DNA from: Ascarosepion bandense
Taxonomy: Eukaryota; Mollusca; Cephalopoda; Sepiida; Sepiidae
DNA: 64,000 nt
Reading direction: 5' to 3'
Assembly: GCA_037127315.1 (NCBI GenBank)
Contig: JBBBDQ010000227.1
Coordinates: forward strand, 57,501-121,500
Shown here in pieces: positions 54,361 to 64,000 of this stretch. The translations under genes and the position numbers were made by a program. The notes beneath the pieces are model-generated. The model ran no database searches. It had not been told where the DNA came from and was given only the letters and a program-made list of their open reading frames with translations. Position 1 is the first letter of the stretch. The number at the start of each line of letters is the position of its first letter.

Positions 54361-54375
54361 CTGGGCGCCGCTTTT

Positions 54376-54480
54376 TCTATGTTCCGTGTCCCTTCAGAAT
54401 ATAGGCGATCATGGTCCTCCACATCTCCCTGTCACTTGTAGCTCTTAACAACCCTTCTGTTATACTGCTCAAACCCCGCT
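54376..54480 (-). pseudogene. LINE-R end fragment
   Basis: Minus strand reads GLSSITEGLLRATSDREMWR and MIAYILKGHGT: the last ~35 residues of LINE-R. Confidence 0.65.
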
Positions 54481-54734
54481 CCGCTATCCATTTGCACAAG
54501 TCCAAGTATTTTAGCATCTCGTGACATTGCACTACACATGAAGGAGTTCTAAAACTAAAATATTCTGTTAATCTTTTTGAATGATTTGTGAGCATTTTTA
54601 TATTTGCCAACACTGTTTGTTTATAGATACGTAATGGTTTAAATTGGAATAAAACTCATTTCGTCTTGATAAAGACTATCACAGGACGAAACACATAGGC
54701 GTTAAATACAGTTTTCCTCTTGCCTTTTTATTTA

Positions 54735-54868
54735 ACCATATATATATATATATACATACATACACACACGTGAAACTATGACGGCAACATATATATTGAT
54801 GTACCTATTTTGGGTATATTACGTTAAGACAAGGGGGGAAAAATACAAACTTCTGAGCATAATAGGAG

Positions 54869-54912
<44 letters not shown>
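54735..54912. repeat. (TA)n and (GA)n tracts
   Basis: Short TA at about 54,738 and a GA tract at 54,872-54,912. Confidence 0.9.
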
Positions 54913-54914
<2 letters not shown>

Positions 54915-55503
54915 TTTATTTCGAAAATGAAAAGATTAAATACGAGATAGAAACATAAAAGTGTGAAATGAAGGCCATTTTCTTGGAATAGCTGAAAAAT
55001 GTTTCCGAGGGGAATGACGATGACTGAACACGAGACTCTTATTTCGGAAATGTCTGCTGTTTGGCAAACGTAAAAAGTAGACAGAAAAAGGTCAGTCCAG
55101 AAGCGAGGGGAAGAGTTGTTCCCCATTTTTCCTTTTTCCTGAGAAGTGACCAAAAACATCTCCCACATACATACATATTAAAATAAATAAATGAATATGG
55201 TATCTTTTAAAACAGCAGAAGCAGACTTTGCAGCCAATAGAAACCAATAATCATACTTGTTTAGCAGCAGGAACTTGCCACTAAGGAAGTTGGTTCTTGG
55301 CTGACATGACTCGAATAATTTGTCATCAGTTGAAGAGTCTATTTGGTGGTGACGATGCCAATCCTAGTAGGTCATTTAAACTCAAAATGATCATCAGAAG
55401 GATATTGCATATATATTTTTTTGTTTTGAAAGGTGTTGCATTTATTTATAAAAACTAAACATAATCCTGAAAATGCAGTCTGTTTGAAAATAGTTCAAAT
55501 GAC

Positions 55504-55542
<39 letters not shown>

Positions 55543-55590
55543 TTCTTAGCTCTATTATATTTCACTGAGCACTGTTCTTTTAATACCAGA
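54915..55590. other. Nothing recognised
   Basis: Spacer with a (TA)n at 55,505-55,537. No gene recognised. Confidence 0.5.
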
Positions 55591-55593
55591 TAA

Positions 55594-56302
55594 ATATCTA
55601 AACTTATTTATAAATGGAACTTTGTGTGTGTGTGTCCGTTACCTATAAACTCCGAAACTGCTGAACCGATTTTCTTGAAAATTTACACAGTTGTACTATA
55701 AGCGTCTGCGAGTGTTCTTAGCTAGGTTTTGTGTTGAGGTACCCCCGATAAATATCGAAAATCGATAATCGAAAAAAATCAGGTTATACAAGGAGTGGTT
55801 CGATTTTAATCAAATTTGATACACTCATAGACAAAGACATAAGAAAGGGTATTCAGAAGTTTCAAGGTTGCAGTTCTTACAATAGTGCAGAAAATCGATA
55901 ATATATATATAAAAGGCAAGATGTTTGTGTGTGTGTCTGTTTATCTGCCTGTATGTATTTTTTCAGCCCTTTTATTTTAGTTTTTGCTTCGGGTTTGGCT
56001 CTAAGTAGGTATAATTGTAGTTCTTAGCCTCAACCATGACACCATTTACTCAGAAGACTTATTTAGTCTTCAAAATTCAGTTTTCGACGAAAAAAACTTA
56101 TTTGATATCGACAGCAGGAAATCAAAATTTGACTTACATCCATTCATTTTTCTTTCAGTCTACGGTTTCACTTTAATTGGAAACAACTATTGCTTTTTAG
56201 TCTTTCGTGCCAACATCCAAAGAGTCTGCGCTCCAGGACCATGGATTAGTTTTAAAGCTTTCATTACACCCGAGCAACGCCGGGTTATACTGCTAGTTTT
56301 AT
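55594..56302 (-). mobile_element. Interspersed repeat R1, full-length minus copy
   Basis: Reverse complement of the 24.2-kb copy, from ttatttataaatggaac to gccgggttatactgctag. The TA tract inside is short here, which shows that its expansion in other copies came later. Confidence 0.85.
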
Positions 56303-56337
56303 GGGTGTGTACCTGCGTGTATACACACACACACAAT

Positions 56338-56344
<7 letters not shown>

Positions 56345-56385
<41 letters not shown>
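56345..56385. repeat. (TA)n microsatellite
   Basis: Simple TA tract. Confidence 0.9.
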
Positions 56386-56388
<3 letters not shown>

Positions 56389-56431
56389 AAGTTTTGTAAT
56401 TTGCTTGAAGCATTGCGTAAAATAGTTGTAT

Positions 56432-56670
56432 GTGTTATGTCTTGAAGGCTGTCACAATGCGTTGAATGAAATAAAGGAAGGTCGGAAGGTGTTTATCTGA
56501 CCTATTTATTACACTGATATTTCGAGACTATAATCTCATCATCAGAATGGCAGAGAAATCCTCAGAATGTCCGTGCTTCTTAGCGGCCCATCTATGAATG
56601 GCTGGCTTTATCCACTGCTGCTGTACATGTGTGTGTGAGTGTGTGTTCTAGTTGGAGTTTATGGTCTAAT

Positions 56671-56709
<39 letters not shown>

Positions 56710-56765
56710 TCAAGTTGGGGTTTTATTGGTCTGATGGATCAGTTCGTAGGATCCGAGAGTTGATG
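56432..56765 (-). mobile_element. Penelope-like PLE-A, left arm of inverted pair
   Basis: Reverse complement of 57,224-57,569 over about 340 bp, around 95% identical outside the microsatellite. The (TG)n inside (56,673-56,707) matches an (AC)n in the partner. The minus strand carries the hammerhead-like core ctgatga (56,545-56,539) and gaaa (56,523-56,520) around a gaga/tctc stem, with one extra T between core and stem. Confidence 0.7.
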
Positions 56766-56873
56766 TGACTGACCGGGTCAAAGAGTATCAGTTTCATTGC
56801 TGTTGTCTTATTTGTCTGATTTATCTGGTGGTGTTTGCTCGTTGTGTGTGCTGTAATTGAATCTACTTTATTT

Positions 56874-56934
<61 letters not shown>

Positions 56935-57223
56935 CTGCCCTGGTAAGCAGTTTGTTATGTGCACCTCTGCTACTACAACCCGGGGGCGGAGAAAATGTGT
57001 TCGCGTGGTTATTGTAACTATTTTTTCTGTGTGTATAGGCTATGTGTAGTATTGTAATTAAATCTACCTTATTTTATTTGTGTGTGTGTGTGTGTGTGCT
57101 TTAGCCTGGTTAGCGGTTTGTTATAAGGGAGGAAGAAGTGTGTGTGTGTGTGTGCGTGTGTGTGACCTTTGCTGTTGTGCTAGGTGCATGTTATGTGCGT
57201 CTTGGTGTTGTCTATGCTGTTAC
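56766..57223. repeat. Spacer of the PLE-A pair with its own direct repeat
   Basis: Two related units, starting at about 56,845 and 57,038: gtaattgaatctactttatttt / gtaattaaatctaccttatttt, then TG tract, then ctggtaagcagtttgttatg / ctggttagcggtttgttata. No reverse transcriptase is seen, so if this is one Penelope-like element it is internally deleted. Confidence 0.6.
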
Positions 57224-57278
57224 ATCAACTCCCGGATCCTACGAACTGATTCCATCAGACCAATAAAACCCCAACTTG

Positions 57279-57328
<50 letters not shown>

Positions 57329-57569
57329 ATTAGACCATAAAAAAATCCAACTAGAACATATACACGCACACATGTACAGCAGCAGTGGATAAAGCCAGCC
57401 ATTCATAGATGGGCCACTAAGAAGCACGGACATTCTGAGGATTTCTCTGCCATTCTGATGATGAGATTATAGTCTCGAAATATCAGCGTAATAAATAGGT
57501 CATATAAACACCTCCCGACCTTCCTTTATTTCATTCAACGCATTGTGACAGCCTTCAAGACATAACATA
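57224..57569 (+). mobile_element. Penelope-like PLE-A, right arm of inverted pair
   Basis: Blocks: caactcccggatcctacg, (AC)n 57,283-57,327, ccagccattcatagatggg, ctgatga (57,455-57,461), t, gaga-ttatag-tctc, gaaa (57,477-57,480), aataaataggtc, cattgtgacagccttcaaga. In the hammerhead model gcc-att before the core could pair with aat-a-ggt after it. The extra T before stem II departs from the canonical fold. Confidence 0.7.
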
Positions 57570-57744
57570 TATATATATATATATATGTTAAGTGTGTGCG
57601 TACGTGCGCGTCAATGTCTATCTACTGTCATTTTAATTTTTTTTCTTTCTTTCGGTTGGTATATTATCCTCAGATTATTCAATGACGAAATTTAAATATT
57701 TTGTACGTAATTTTATTTTTTGAGAATGGTTTTAGACATACAAG

Positions 57745-58001
57745 TCTTACGAATTAAACCATAGCGGGAGGAGGTAGACTCATACCCGCCCCAAGGATAT
57801 TTCGGCGTAAGTGAATATAAATAAAACGACTGGAATTTGAACTTGACTCTCCTATTAACAACACCGAGCCACTATCCATTACATCAACCATGCATCCAAA
57901 CTTACAGCATTGATATGCTCAAGCTGTGACCCATCTAGGTACTGACCAGGATGGACATAGCTTAACTTCGGTGATCTTTTTTTCAAGATTAGGCTGTAAG
58001 C
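57745..58001 (-). mobile_element. 5S/tRNA composite SINE S4, old copy
   Basis: Minus strand. The 5S-like head at 58,001-57,901 (gatcaccgaagttaagct, ggtcagtacctagatgggt, atgctgtaag) has a small deletion near its start. A 5-10 nt linker follows, then the tRNA-like head (gttgatgtaatggatagtgg, agtcaagttcaaattcc) and the body with attcacttacgcc. The same linker occurs at 60.8 kb, so this is one family and not chance neighbours. Confidence 0.75.
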
Positions 58002-58007
58002 TATTTC

Positions 58008-58059
<52 letters not shown>

Positions 58060-58072
58060 TATATATATATAT
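58008..58072. repeat. (TA)n microsatellite
   Basis: TA tract of about 65 nt with one GA interruption, next to the 5S-like head. Confidence 0.95.
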
Positions 58073-58194
58073 AAGGTGTTGCTCGAAAGTAGTTTTATAC
58101 TCTCCCCCTCCACAAGAAAACAAAACAACTATTGTATTAAATAACAAAGAGCAAATAATAGTTTGATATCTTGCACCTCTTGTCTCATAGCCTG

Positions 58195-58552
58195 CCAGGA
58201 TTGTACAAGCGCGGCATGGTGGCTTGGTCAACCTAAAGCCTCCACTTGATCCAGTCACTAGTCAGTACTTTTGCTGGTCCATTTAACATCATTGACCATC
58301 TTTCTTTGATATCGCCTTTTTTCTTCCTTCTTATACCGTTCCTTGTTCCATGGTCTTTTTTGGGGTCGTTGCGATCGAGTTACGGGGCCATACTCCCTCA
58401 GCTTCCCCCTCATTATAGTCATCAACATCTTTTAAATATCCATTTATCTGATAATTCACTTTTCTACGAATACCTTCATTAATGACACAGTTGGTGTATA
58501 AAATACCAAGCAGACGTCTAAAGTATCTTATATCTATAGCTTGGATCCACAT
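58195..58552 (-). pseudogene. RTE-like C-terminal relic of a different subfamily
   Basis: Minus strand reads IQAIDIRYFRRLLGILYTNC and VINEGIRRKV, then after decay a TMEQGTV stretch (where relatives have ILQGTVxGxRRRG). It is the same domain as LINE-R but clearly another lineage. Confidence 0.6.
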
Positions 58553-58778
58553 TTAGAGTCCTGCTGTCAGGGAAGTGACAAGACGATGACATGCAACAAT
58601 CTCACTTTATTTTGTTTGATTTTCAAATCAGTTTTAAGCCTGTCATCACTGCTTTTGTCAACACAAATTTCGCATTGACTTGGTTTGGTTTGGATCCAAT
58701 TTGGCTGATGATCGCACGAAGATATTTGAATCGTTTCAATATTTCAACATATATACACATGAAGGAAAAGCACTTCGA

Positions 58779-58905
58779 CGTGGAGTAATAGTTAGCAAGC
58801 TGGTCTCGCGAGGTCAGTTATGACTTAGCGAGTTTCATGATCACTAGATGCTCAAAGCTTATGGCCTTGTGCTAATTCTAAGCTACGCTTAGACCATAAT
58901 ATTCA
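58779..58905 (+). mobile_element. tRNA-like SINE S2
   Basis: gagtaatagttagcaagctgg, gcgagtttcatgatcactag, then gccttgtgctaa and agctacgcttagacca as in the 42.4-kb copy. Confidence 0.6.
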
Positions 58906-58909
58906 GTTA

Positions 58910-59280
58910 AAGAAGAAAAAATTCCCAGTTGACTTAAGCTAGCTTTTATATTATCAGTTTTTGAGGAATGTTTACTTTCATTTCAGTACCTTTTATCAAA
59001 ACATTCTCCGTTACTGATGCGCATTTCACATACGACAAAGATACATGCCTCGATATAACTTTCTCAAGTCTTCATTTTCGCATGTTCAGAAAAAAAAAAA
59101 ATCATTGTTTTTGTTTTCTGACAAGGAAATTTTCAGTTATATCTCTGCTATATATGCTTAAACAAGTTTAGCTTACAAGATAGAAAAAAAAAGTCATGAT
59201 TCAATTTACCATTATGCTTTTATTGCAAATCGGGCTCCTTACTAAAATCTTTAAAACCTCTCCGAATTCCAAAACCAATT
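58910..59280. other. Nothing recognised
   Basis: AT-rich spacer. Confidence 0.5.
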
Positions 59281-59285
59281 TCATG

Positions 59286-59565
59286 CGCCCTGGCCTTCAG
59301 GGCATAGGTGATCATGGCCCTCCACAATAAACCTTCTCTTATTTCCAGCATGTCATGCGTTATCTTCCTGTGTCCCTCTATGTTCTGAGTTTCAAATTTT
59401 CCAAGCCCTCTTTCCTCATCATGTACCCTAGAAACCTCAACTGTCTCTTCCTGATATTAATTATTTTTCTTTTTGTTCCTATTTTTCCCCCAAAACTGTC
59501 GTTGCTCACATGTTTGGTAAATGGTATCTTCAGCATCTTTAGTGTGCTAAAAAGTAAACTTGGCC
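59286..59565 (-). pseudogene. LINE-R relic
   Basis: Minus strand: KHVSNDSFGGKIGTKRK, then INIRKRQLRFLGYMMRKEGL with EN, and the end MITYALKARA-like sequence. A deletion removes the IEGKRDRGKQR part. Confidence 0.65.
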
Positions 59566-59636
59566 TTAGAGTAACTATAGTCAATTTTGTAGCCATAACT
59601 CTTGCCACTGAAATAAATTATAGACAGGCAGACAAG

Positions 59637-59925
59637 GGATGTGCAAGTGGTGTAATGAATAGCAGCTCGGAATGAGAAATCAGAGAACCAAGTTTGAATT
59701 CCAGTCAGGTTCGTTATATGCAAATACCCTCAGAAAATATATTATTAATCCCTCACCTTCACCTAGCTATAGGCTAAATAATAGAAATTCTATCTAGAAT
59801 ATTCATTGTTATTCTTTGCACCCAACACAAAAAAAAATGTTCAGCATAATATTCACTCCCCATTAGAGGAAAAAATATTCTCACAATCTTTGGCTTTAAA
59901 TAACCTGCAAAGGATTGATAATCCA
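59637..59925 (+). mobile_element. Old SINE of the S4 body type, no 5S head
   Basis: tRNA-like ggtgtaatgaatagcagctcgg and agtttgaattcc, body aataccctcagaaaa, and the end aacctgcaaaggattgataat shared with 1.3 and 60.6 kb. No 5S-like sequence upstream. Confidence 0.65.
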
Positions 59926-59929
59926 TAAA

Positions 59930-60590
59930 AAAAGCAGAAAAGAAAAGAAAAGCAAACAACAAGATTAATCAATCAACTGGAGATTTAATTTTTATCTGAA
60001 CTTAAATGTTGGCAATTGGTACCAAATATGTCAGCCACCATTCAAGCTCAAAGCACACTCACTTTTGTAACTCATCTCCAGTAATGGACTTTTTGACAGA
60101 TTCTAGTTATTAATTTCCAATGCGATTCAACGATGTACTCTTTCAAGGTGTGCATGTAAAATAAAACTTTATTGATTTTTTAAATTTTTTTAAGGGCTTT
60201 TTTTGTTTCAGCATTAAATAATAAATTTATATATGTTTCTTAGTTGCAAATGGTAATTGACAAGCACAATAAAACCAATCAAAAAAAAGCATTATTCTCA
60301 GACACAAACATCTATTATTACAGAGTAACTGATATTCTTTTTACCAGTTAAAGTAGGTCTTAAAATTATGGCACTTGGCTCACATCCTGTTTCATGTAAG
60401 ATTTTACACTAACTTGAAATATTGAAGAAATGAGGAGCCCGTTTTTCTCATCTGAAGTTAATTATTTTTGTCAGTAAATTTGCCATTGGTATATATATCA
60501 TTTCTTAGTCTTAAACAAAGCATGGTTTCTAATTGTCATTTGTTCTGAATTGTATTATGAGAAAATAAATTGATTCATTTTCTACAGCTT
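59930..60590. other. AT-rich stretch, nothing recognised
   Basis: No gene or repeat recognised. Confidence 0.5.
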
Positions 60591-60594
60591 ATCA

Positions 60595-60930
60595 ACCCTT
60601 TTATAGGCTATTTAAGACCACAAAGTATTTTTAAATTGTAAGAATTTTTTAAAAGTTGATGATTTAGTAAAACAAATCTTCATAATTAACCATTATGTGG
60701 AAGATGAGGTAGATACATACCATTTCTCCAAGGTTATTTGCACATGAATAAATATATAATGAACAATAGAAATTGGAACTCAGCTTTCTGATTAACAATT
60801 CAGAGTCATTACCCATTACACCATCCACACATTCAAGCTTACAGCATCTGGTACTCTCAAATGGTCACTCATCTAGGTAATAAATAGGCTCAACATTACT
60901 TAACTTCGATGATCCTATGTGAAACAGTTT
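60595..60930 (-). mobile_element. 5S/tRNA composite SINE S4, most complete old copy
   Basis: Minus strand. 5S-like part 60,930-60,838 (gatcatcgaagttaagtaat, acctagatgagtgaccattt, ccagatgctgtaagc). Then gtgtggatggtgtaatgggta, a tRNA-like stretch with a decayed B box, body, and the end atagcctataaaagggttga-taag near 60,597. Length about 335 bp. Confidence 0.75.
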
Positions 60931-60984
60931 TTCAATGTTATATGGAGGTAAAGGATATAAAAATAAAGATCCATCTTACACATT

Positions 60985-61320
60985 AATTAAATCATCTGAT
61001 ACAAGCCTAAGAGCCACTCAAGATAGAAGGTTAATAAATGAAGTGGTTAGAGCTAACTATTGACTTGAAAAAAATTATGATTTTAGTGATCAGAGAAGCA
61101 CCCTCTTAGGAGTCTATTCTACCAAGTAGGGTTTCTAAGGAAGAAGTTGAATGAAAAAGACATTCTACCAATGGAATATGAGAGGGCTGAGTATAATTTG
61201 ACCTTGTGTAATATATGATGCATCTTATTTGTAAATGTCAGAACTGGAGGAACTAATGAATGTAGCTTGCCAGAACATGTCATGGAAATAGCAATAGAAT
61301 AGAAATCGACTTGCAACATT
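60985..61320. repeat. Dispersed repeat family X
   Basis: gatcagagaagcaccctctta, ggagtctattctaccaag, ctaccaatggaatatgagag: the longest X copy, with extra sequence to about 61,320. Confidence 0.5.
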
Positions 61321-61476
61321 AAACCAATTTTTTGTAGAATTTAAGTTAGACTATGAGGAAATCTTTATTAAAGCTAGCAAATATTGGATTGTCTGGAAAG
61401 ATCATGCTGATTTGTAGTCGTCCATGTTCCAAGATGTCAAGTTTATTGACAGATATAATGTGCTTACATTTCCAAT

Positions 61477-61777
61477 TCAGTCGGTTAAGTGCCATACGTG
61501 ATACACACTTGGGCGATCATGTCTCGAAAGAGACATGACTGACTAGGCAGAAGATTATCCCACAGTAGGTTGCCATTGCTTTCTGCAGTAGACTGGTTGT
61601 TGACCAAGGCTATAGAACCCAATCTGTCCTGTTATTTAACCCATAACTGGAAGGAATAGACGAATTAATACCTTTCCCAAGGGTATTTGCACATAAATGA
61701 ATGGATTTAGCTGGAATTCAAACTCGGCTACCCGATTTCTCATTCCTAGCTGATATCCATTGTACCACAACGCACAT
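61477..61777 (-). mobile_element. tRNA-derived SINE S1
   Basis: Minus strand, from cagtcggttaagtgcc to accacaacgcacat. Full set of blocks with modest divergence. No clear target duplication. Confidence 0.92.
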
Positions 61778-61885
61778 AAAGATTAAAATTACTTAATTCA
61801 TGTTAATTTTGCATGTCTATGAAAATGGAATGTTATACAGGTGCATCTTAGACACCTGATGTTTTTTTATTATAGTAAAAGCAAA

Positions 61886-62270
61886 AATGTCTTGCAAGCA
61901 AAAAAAAGGTATGTGCTGTTTATGGTGAAGGTGCTTTAGCTGACAGAACTGTATGGAAGTGTTTTGCTAAGTTTAGTGTTGGTGATTGTATTCTTATTGA
62001 TGAAGAACACTCAGGCAGACATCCTCCCACCACTATAGATGACAGCTAAATCAAGATATTGATGGAGAATAACCTGCATTACACCATGCAGGATTTGGCA
62101 GAAACATTCAATTTATCAAAATTCATCATCCATAAGCACTTAGCAGTTTAAGTACCCAAAGCTTTACTAGAATATTTGGGTACCACATAATCTGAGCGAG
62201 AATAATATTTTGGAGCACATTTCTGTGATTTGCTGTATAAGCACAATAAAGGGATCTTCATTTTGTAGGA
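61886..62270 (+). pseudogene. Mariner transposase N-terminal relic
   Basis: Reads ICAVYGEGALADRTVWKCFA-type text, then GDCILIDEEHSGRHPPTTID, D, LMENNLHYTMQDLAETFNLS and IHKHLAV. This is the paired helix-turn-helix DNA-binding half of mariner-family transposase. In-frame stops occur at about 62,047 and 62,151. The catalytic half is absent; the text after 62,200 (DLLYKHNKGIFIL) reaches the start of the linker region and then stops. Confidence 0.85.
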
Positions 62271-62284
62271 GTAAAAAGTGGGAT

Positions 62285-62475
62285 AGAAATGAAATGGAAA
62301 AAGGCCAGTGAAATTTCTAGGATATATGAGGAAGGAGGGCTCGGAGAATCTGATACTCACAGGACAGATAGAGGAGAAAGAGACAGGGGAAAGCAATGCA
62401 TGACATAGTTGATGGGCCTGGGGAAATGGATGACAAATCAGGGTTTGGGAAGGGCAACAAGAGAAAGAGTGTGTA
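62285..62475 (+). pseudogene. LINE-R fragment
   Basis: KFLGYMRKEGSENLILTGQI, EEKETGESNA-like, LMGLGKWMTNQGLGRATRER. It directly follows the mariner relic. Confidence 0.65.
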
Positions 62476-62479
62476 GACC

Positions 62480-63600
62480 TAGAGTCAATAGAAAGAGTGA
62501 GCAATAACTGAGCAGTACTAAAATAAGAACTAGACAAGATATCATTAGACATGGTGAGCAGATTTGAGAACAATGTACTCTCAAAGATTAAATAAAGAGT
62601 TCACTTCAAAATTCACTTCCAGTTTAGCTAGATTGACAAGCACTTGATAAAGGCTGGAGCACACAATGGCTGAACATGGTGATAACAACAAAAAAGAGGA
62701 CAATAGTAAAAAAAAAAAAGGATAAGTGTCTAGTTGTATTTTTCATCAGCAATGATTAGAAATTGATACAAAGAAATTATTTTAATTTAAGAATTGAAAC
62801 TAAAACCAACACAAAATAATGGTGTTTTAAATAATTTTAACTAAAACCCTTATTTAAAATGTACCTATTAAATCAGATAAAAACTGGGTAGTATAGCAGA
62901 TATCTATGAACAATGAAATTAGTTAGGTCAGTTTAAATAGCGGTCTAATCTGCTGCATTCACTTTCACACAAATGCTCTTAGGAAAAGAGTGAATCCATA
63001 TTTTATGGTAGATTGGACTTTTACCTTCAGTACAAACCAATCTAAGAGAAGAAAACTGAATTTAAAACCATGGGAAAGGCTACAAGAAACCACTACTATC
63101 CTTCCAAGAAGTTGTGGGAATTTACAGATATCAAAAAGGAAGTTGTGGAGAACCGTGATCACCTGTGACAGAGTTTTGAAAGAAGATCCAAGTAGAGGAA
63201 AAAGAAAACATATGACAATTTTGTAGATGTAGCTCAACCTGAAGATTATTTGGTTTGGGTGGGGTGAAGATCAAAGAAACAAAAATTTCAGAACCTTGCT
63301 GAAAATTGAAGGTGAGGACATGCCCAAAATAACAGGTGCTCTGATAATGGGCTAATATATGAGAGCTAAGATTGGGGAAATCTGAGATGATTATAACCAT
63401 TATAGTCCCCCCCCCCCCGGGATGATAATGAATTCCATGAAAGACGCTAGAAATGTTAACACAGTTGTTTTCATTCTCTTCCCAGTCATTATCACCAGTT
63501 TGTGATTGTAAACAAGACTATAAAAATAGAAAATCTGATTAAATCATTGTGAATTAACAGAAAACATTAGGCAATGAATTTTACTATTAGAGAAGGTCAT
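62480..63600. other. Spacer with a degenerate SINE and a C run
   Basis: 62,885-63,150 holds gcattcactttcacacaaatgctcttaggaaaag, a decayed SINE middle; a run of about 13 C lies at 63,406-63,418. Nothing else recognised. Confidence 0.5.
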
Positions 63601-63613
63601 ATCAAAGAAAGAG

Positions 63614-63675
63614 GATAAGAATTATGATAATCATGAGCCATTTTAGAATGGCTCATGATTATCATAATTCTTATC
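63614..63675. repeat. Perfect 29-bp hairpin, TTAG loop
   Basis: gataagaattatgataatca plus tgagccatt, then ttag, then the exact complement. The ggctcatgat part recurs at 63,943-63,953. Confidence 0.95.
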
Positions 63676-63931
63676 GTATTTTTGCTTTAATTTCAGTTGA
63701 AAATAAAGACAAAAATTCTCCAACATTTGGATAATTATTTATTGATTTTCTTCTAAGCTTTCGGCTCACATGAGCCATCTTCAGAGAGGTTGTTTAAACT
63801 GAAATATTATAACATCCACCATCACCGACAATTTTATTTTGTGTTGACAAAAGCTTAGAAGAACATCAATAATTATCCAAATGTTGGAAAATTTTTGTCT
63901 TTATTTCCAACTGAAATTAAAGCAAAAATAT
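63676..63931. mobile_element. Inverted-repeat element PLE-D
   Basis: Left arm 63,676-63,761 and right arm 63,849-63,931 are complementary at about 90%. On the minus strand ctgaaga, t, ggctca-tg-tgagcc, gaaa (63,789-63,760) make a hammerhead-like core and stem II, again with one extra T. The far right (63,952-63,991) repeats the segment next to the 33.7-kb palindrome. Confidence 0.5.
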
Positions 63932-64000
63932 GATGTTTAGAACGGCTCATGATTAAACATAATAGTCATTCATTGTCTCTTATATTTAACAGTATATGTT

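Noticed and set aside
54650..54720. Another hammerhead or Penelope end (cttgataaagac...ggacgaaac)
   Set aside because: The core departs at several positions and I could not form stems I and III.
56000..56300. Terminal inverted repeats making R1 a classical cut-and-paste transposon
   Set aside because: The start and end of R1 are not complementary and no target duplication was seen.

Overview
The window looks like intergenic or intronic DNA from a large, repeat-rich animal genome. A cephalopod mollusc, probably an octopus, is my best guess. That rests on the dense tRNA-derived SINEs, the RTE-like and second-type LINE fragments, the Penelope-like repeats and the many (TA)n, (GA)n and (CA)n tracts. 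I cannot confirm it without a database. I found no convincing intact host protein gene. The long open frames at 26.7-30.7 kb are a by-product of a stop-free satellite, and most other open frames fall inside transposon fragments.

Layout. 0-10 kb: AT-rich DNA with old and young SINEs, a mariner deletion derivative, a foldback MITE, and at 10.1 kb a small element carrying a complete hammerhead-ribozyme-like fold. 10-26 kb: RTE-like LINE 3' ends, dimeric SINEs that share a LINE tail, a piggyBac-like MITE nested in an old SINE, two 5S-rRNA-headed retroposons (one of them a 450-bp 5S+tRNA composite with a 13-bp target duplication), three copies of a repeat starting with a CCCGGCG motif, and a mariner transposase relic. 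27.0-30.5 kb: a 3.5-kb GA-rich satellite with three successive monomer types. 32-39 kb: more LINE and SINE copies, a near-perfect 115-bp-arm palindrome next to Penelope-like repeats, a 17-copy minisatellite whose units end in long A runs, a mariner transposase relic and two further hammerhead-like folds. 39-50 kb: SINE and LINE fragments with microsatellites. 50.9-51.5 kb: a 332-bp tandem duplication, about 99.7% identical, in which each copy has a TATA box, an initiator-like site and a short open frame. 52-64 kb: nested LINEs, a 340-bp inverted repeat of Penelope type, three old SINEs of the 5S/tRNA composite class (two with a recognisable 5S head), a mariner N-terminal relic, and palindromes at the right edge.

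How it works together. The window is a record of retroposition, not a gene cluster. The dimeric SINEs (S3) end in the same 3' tail as the LWNSLP-type LINE (LINE-W), which suggests they borrow its machinery. The 5S-headed SINEs carry pol III-type internal promoters. The hammerhead-like folds suggest self-processing RNAs from Penelope-like and SINE-like elements. Family labels used below (S1-S4, LINE-R, LINE-W, R1, X, M1, PLE-A to D) are mine, made by comparing copies inside this window.
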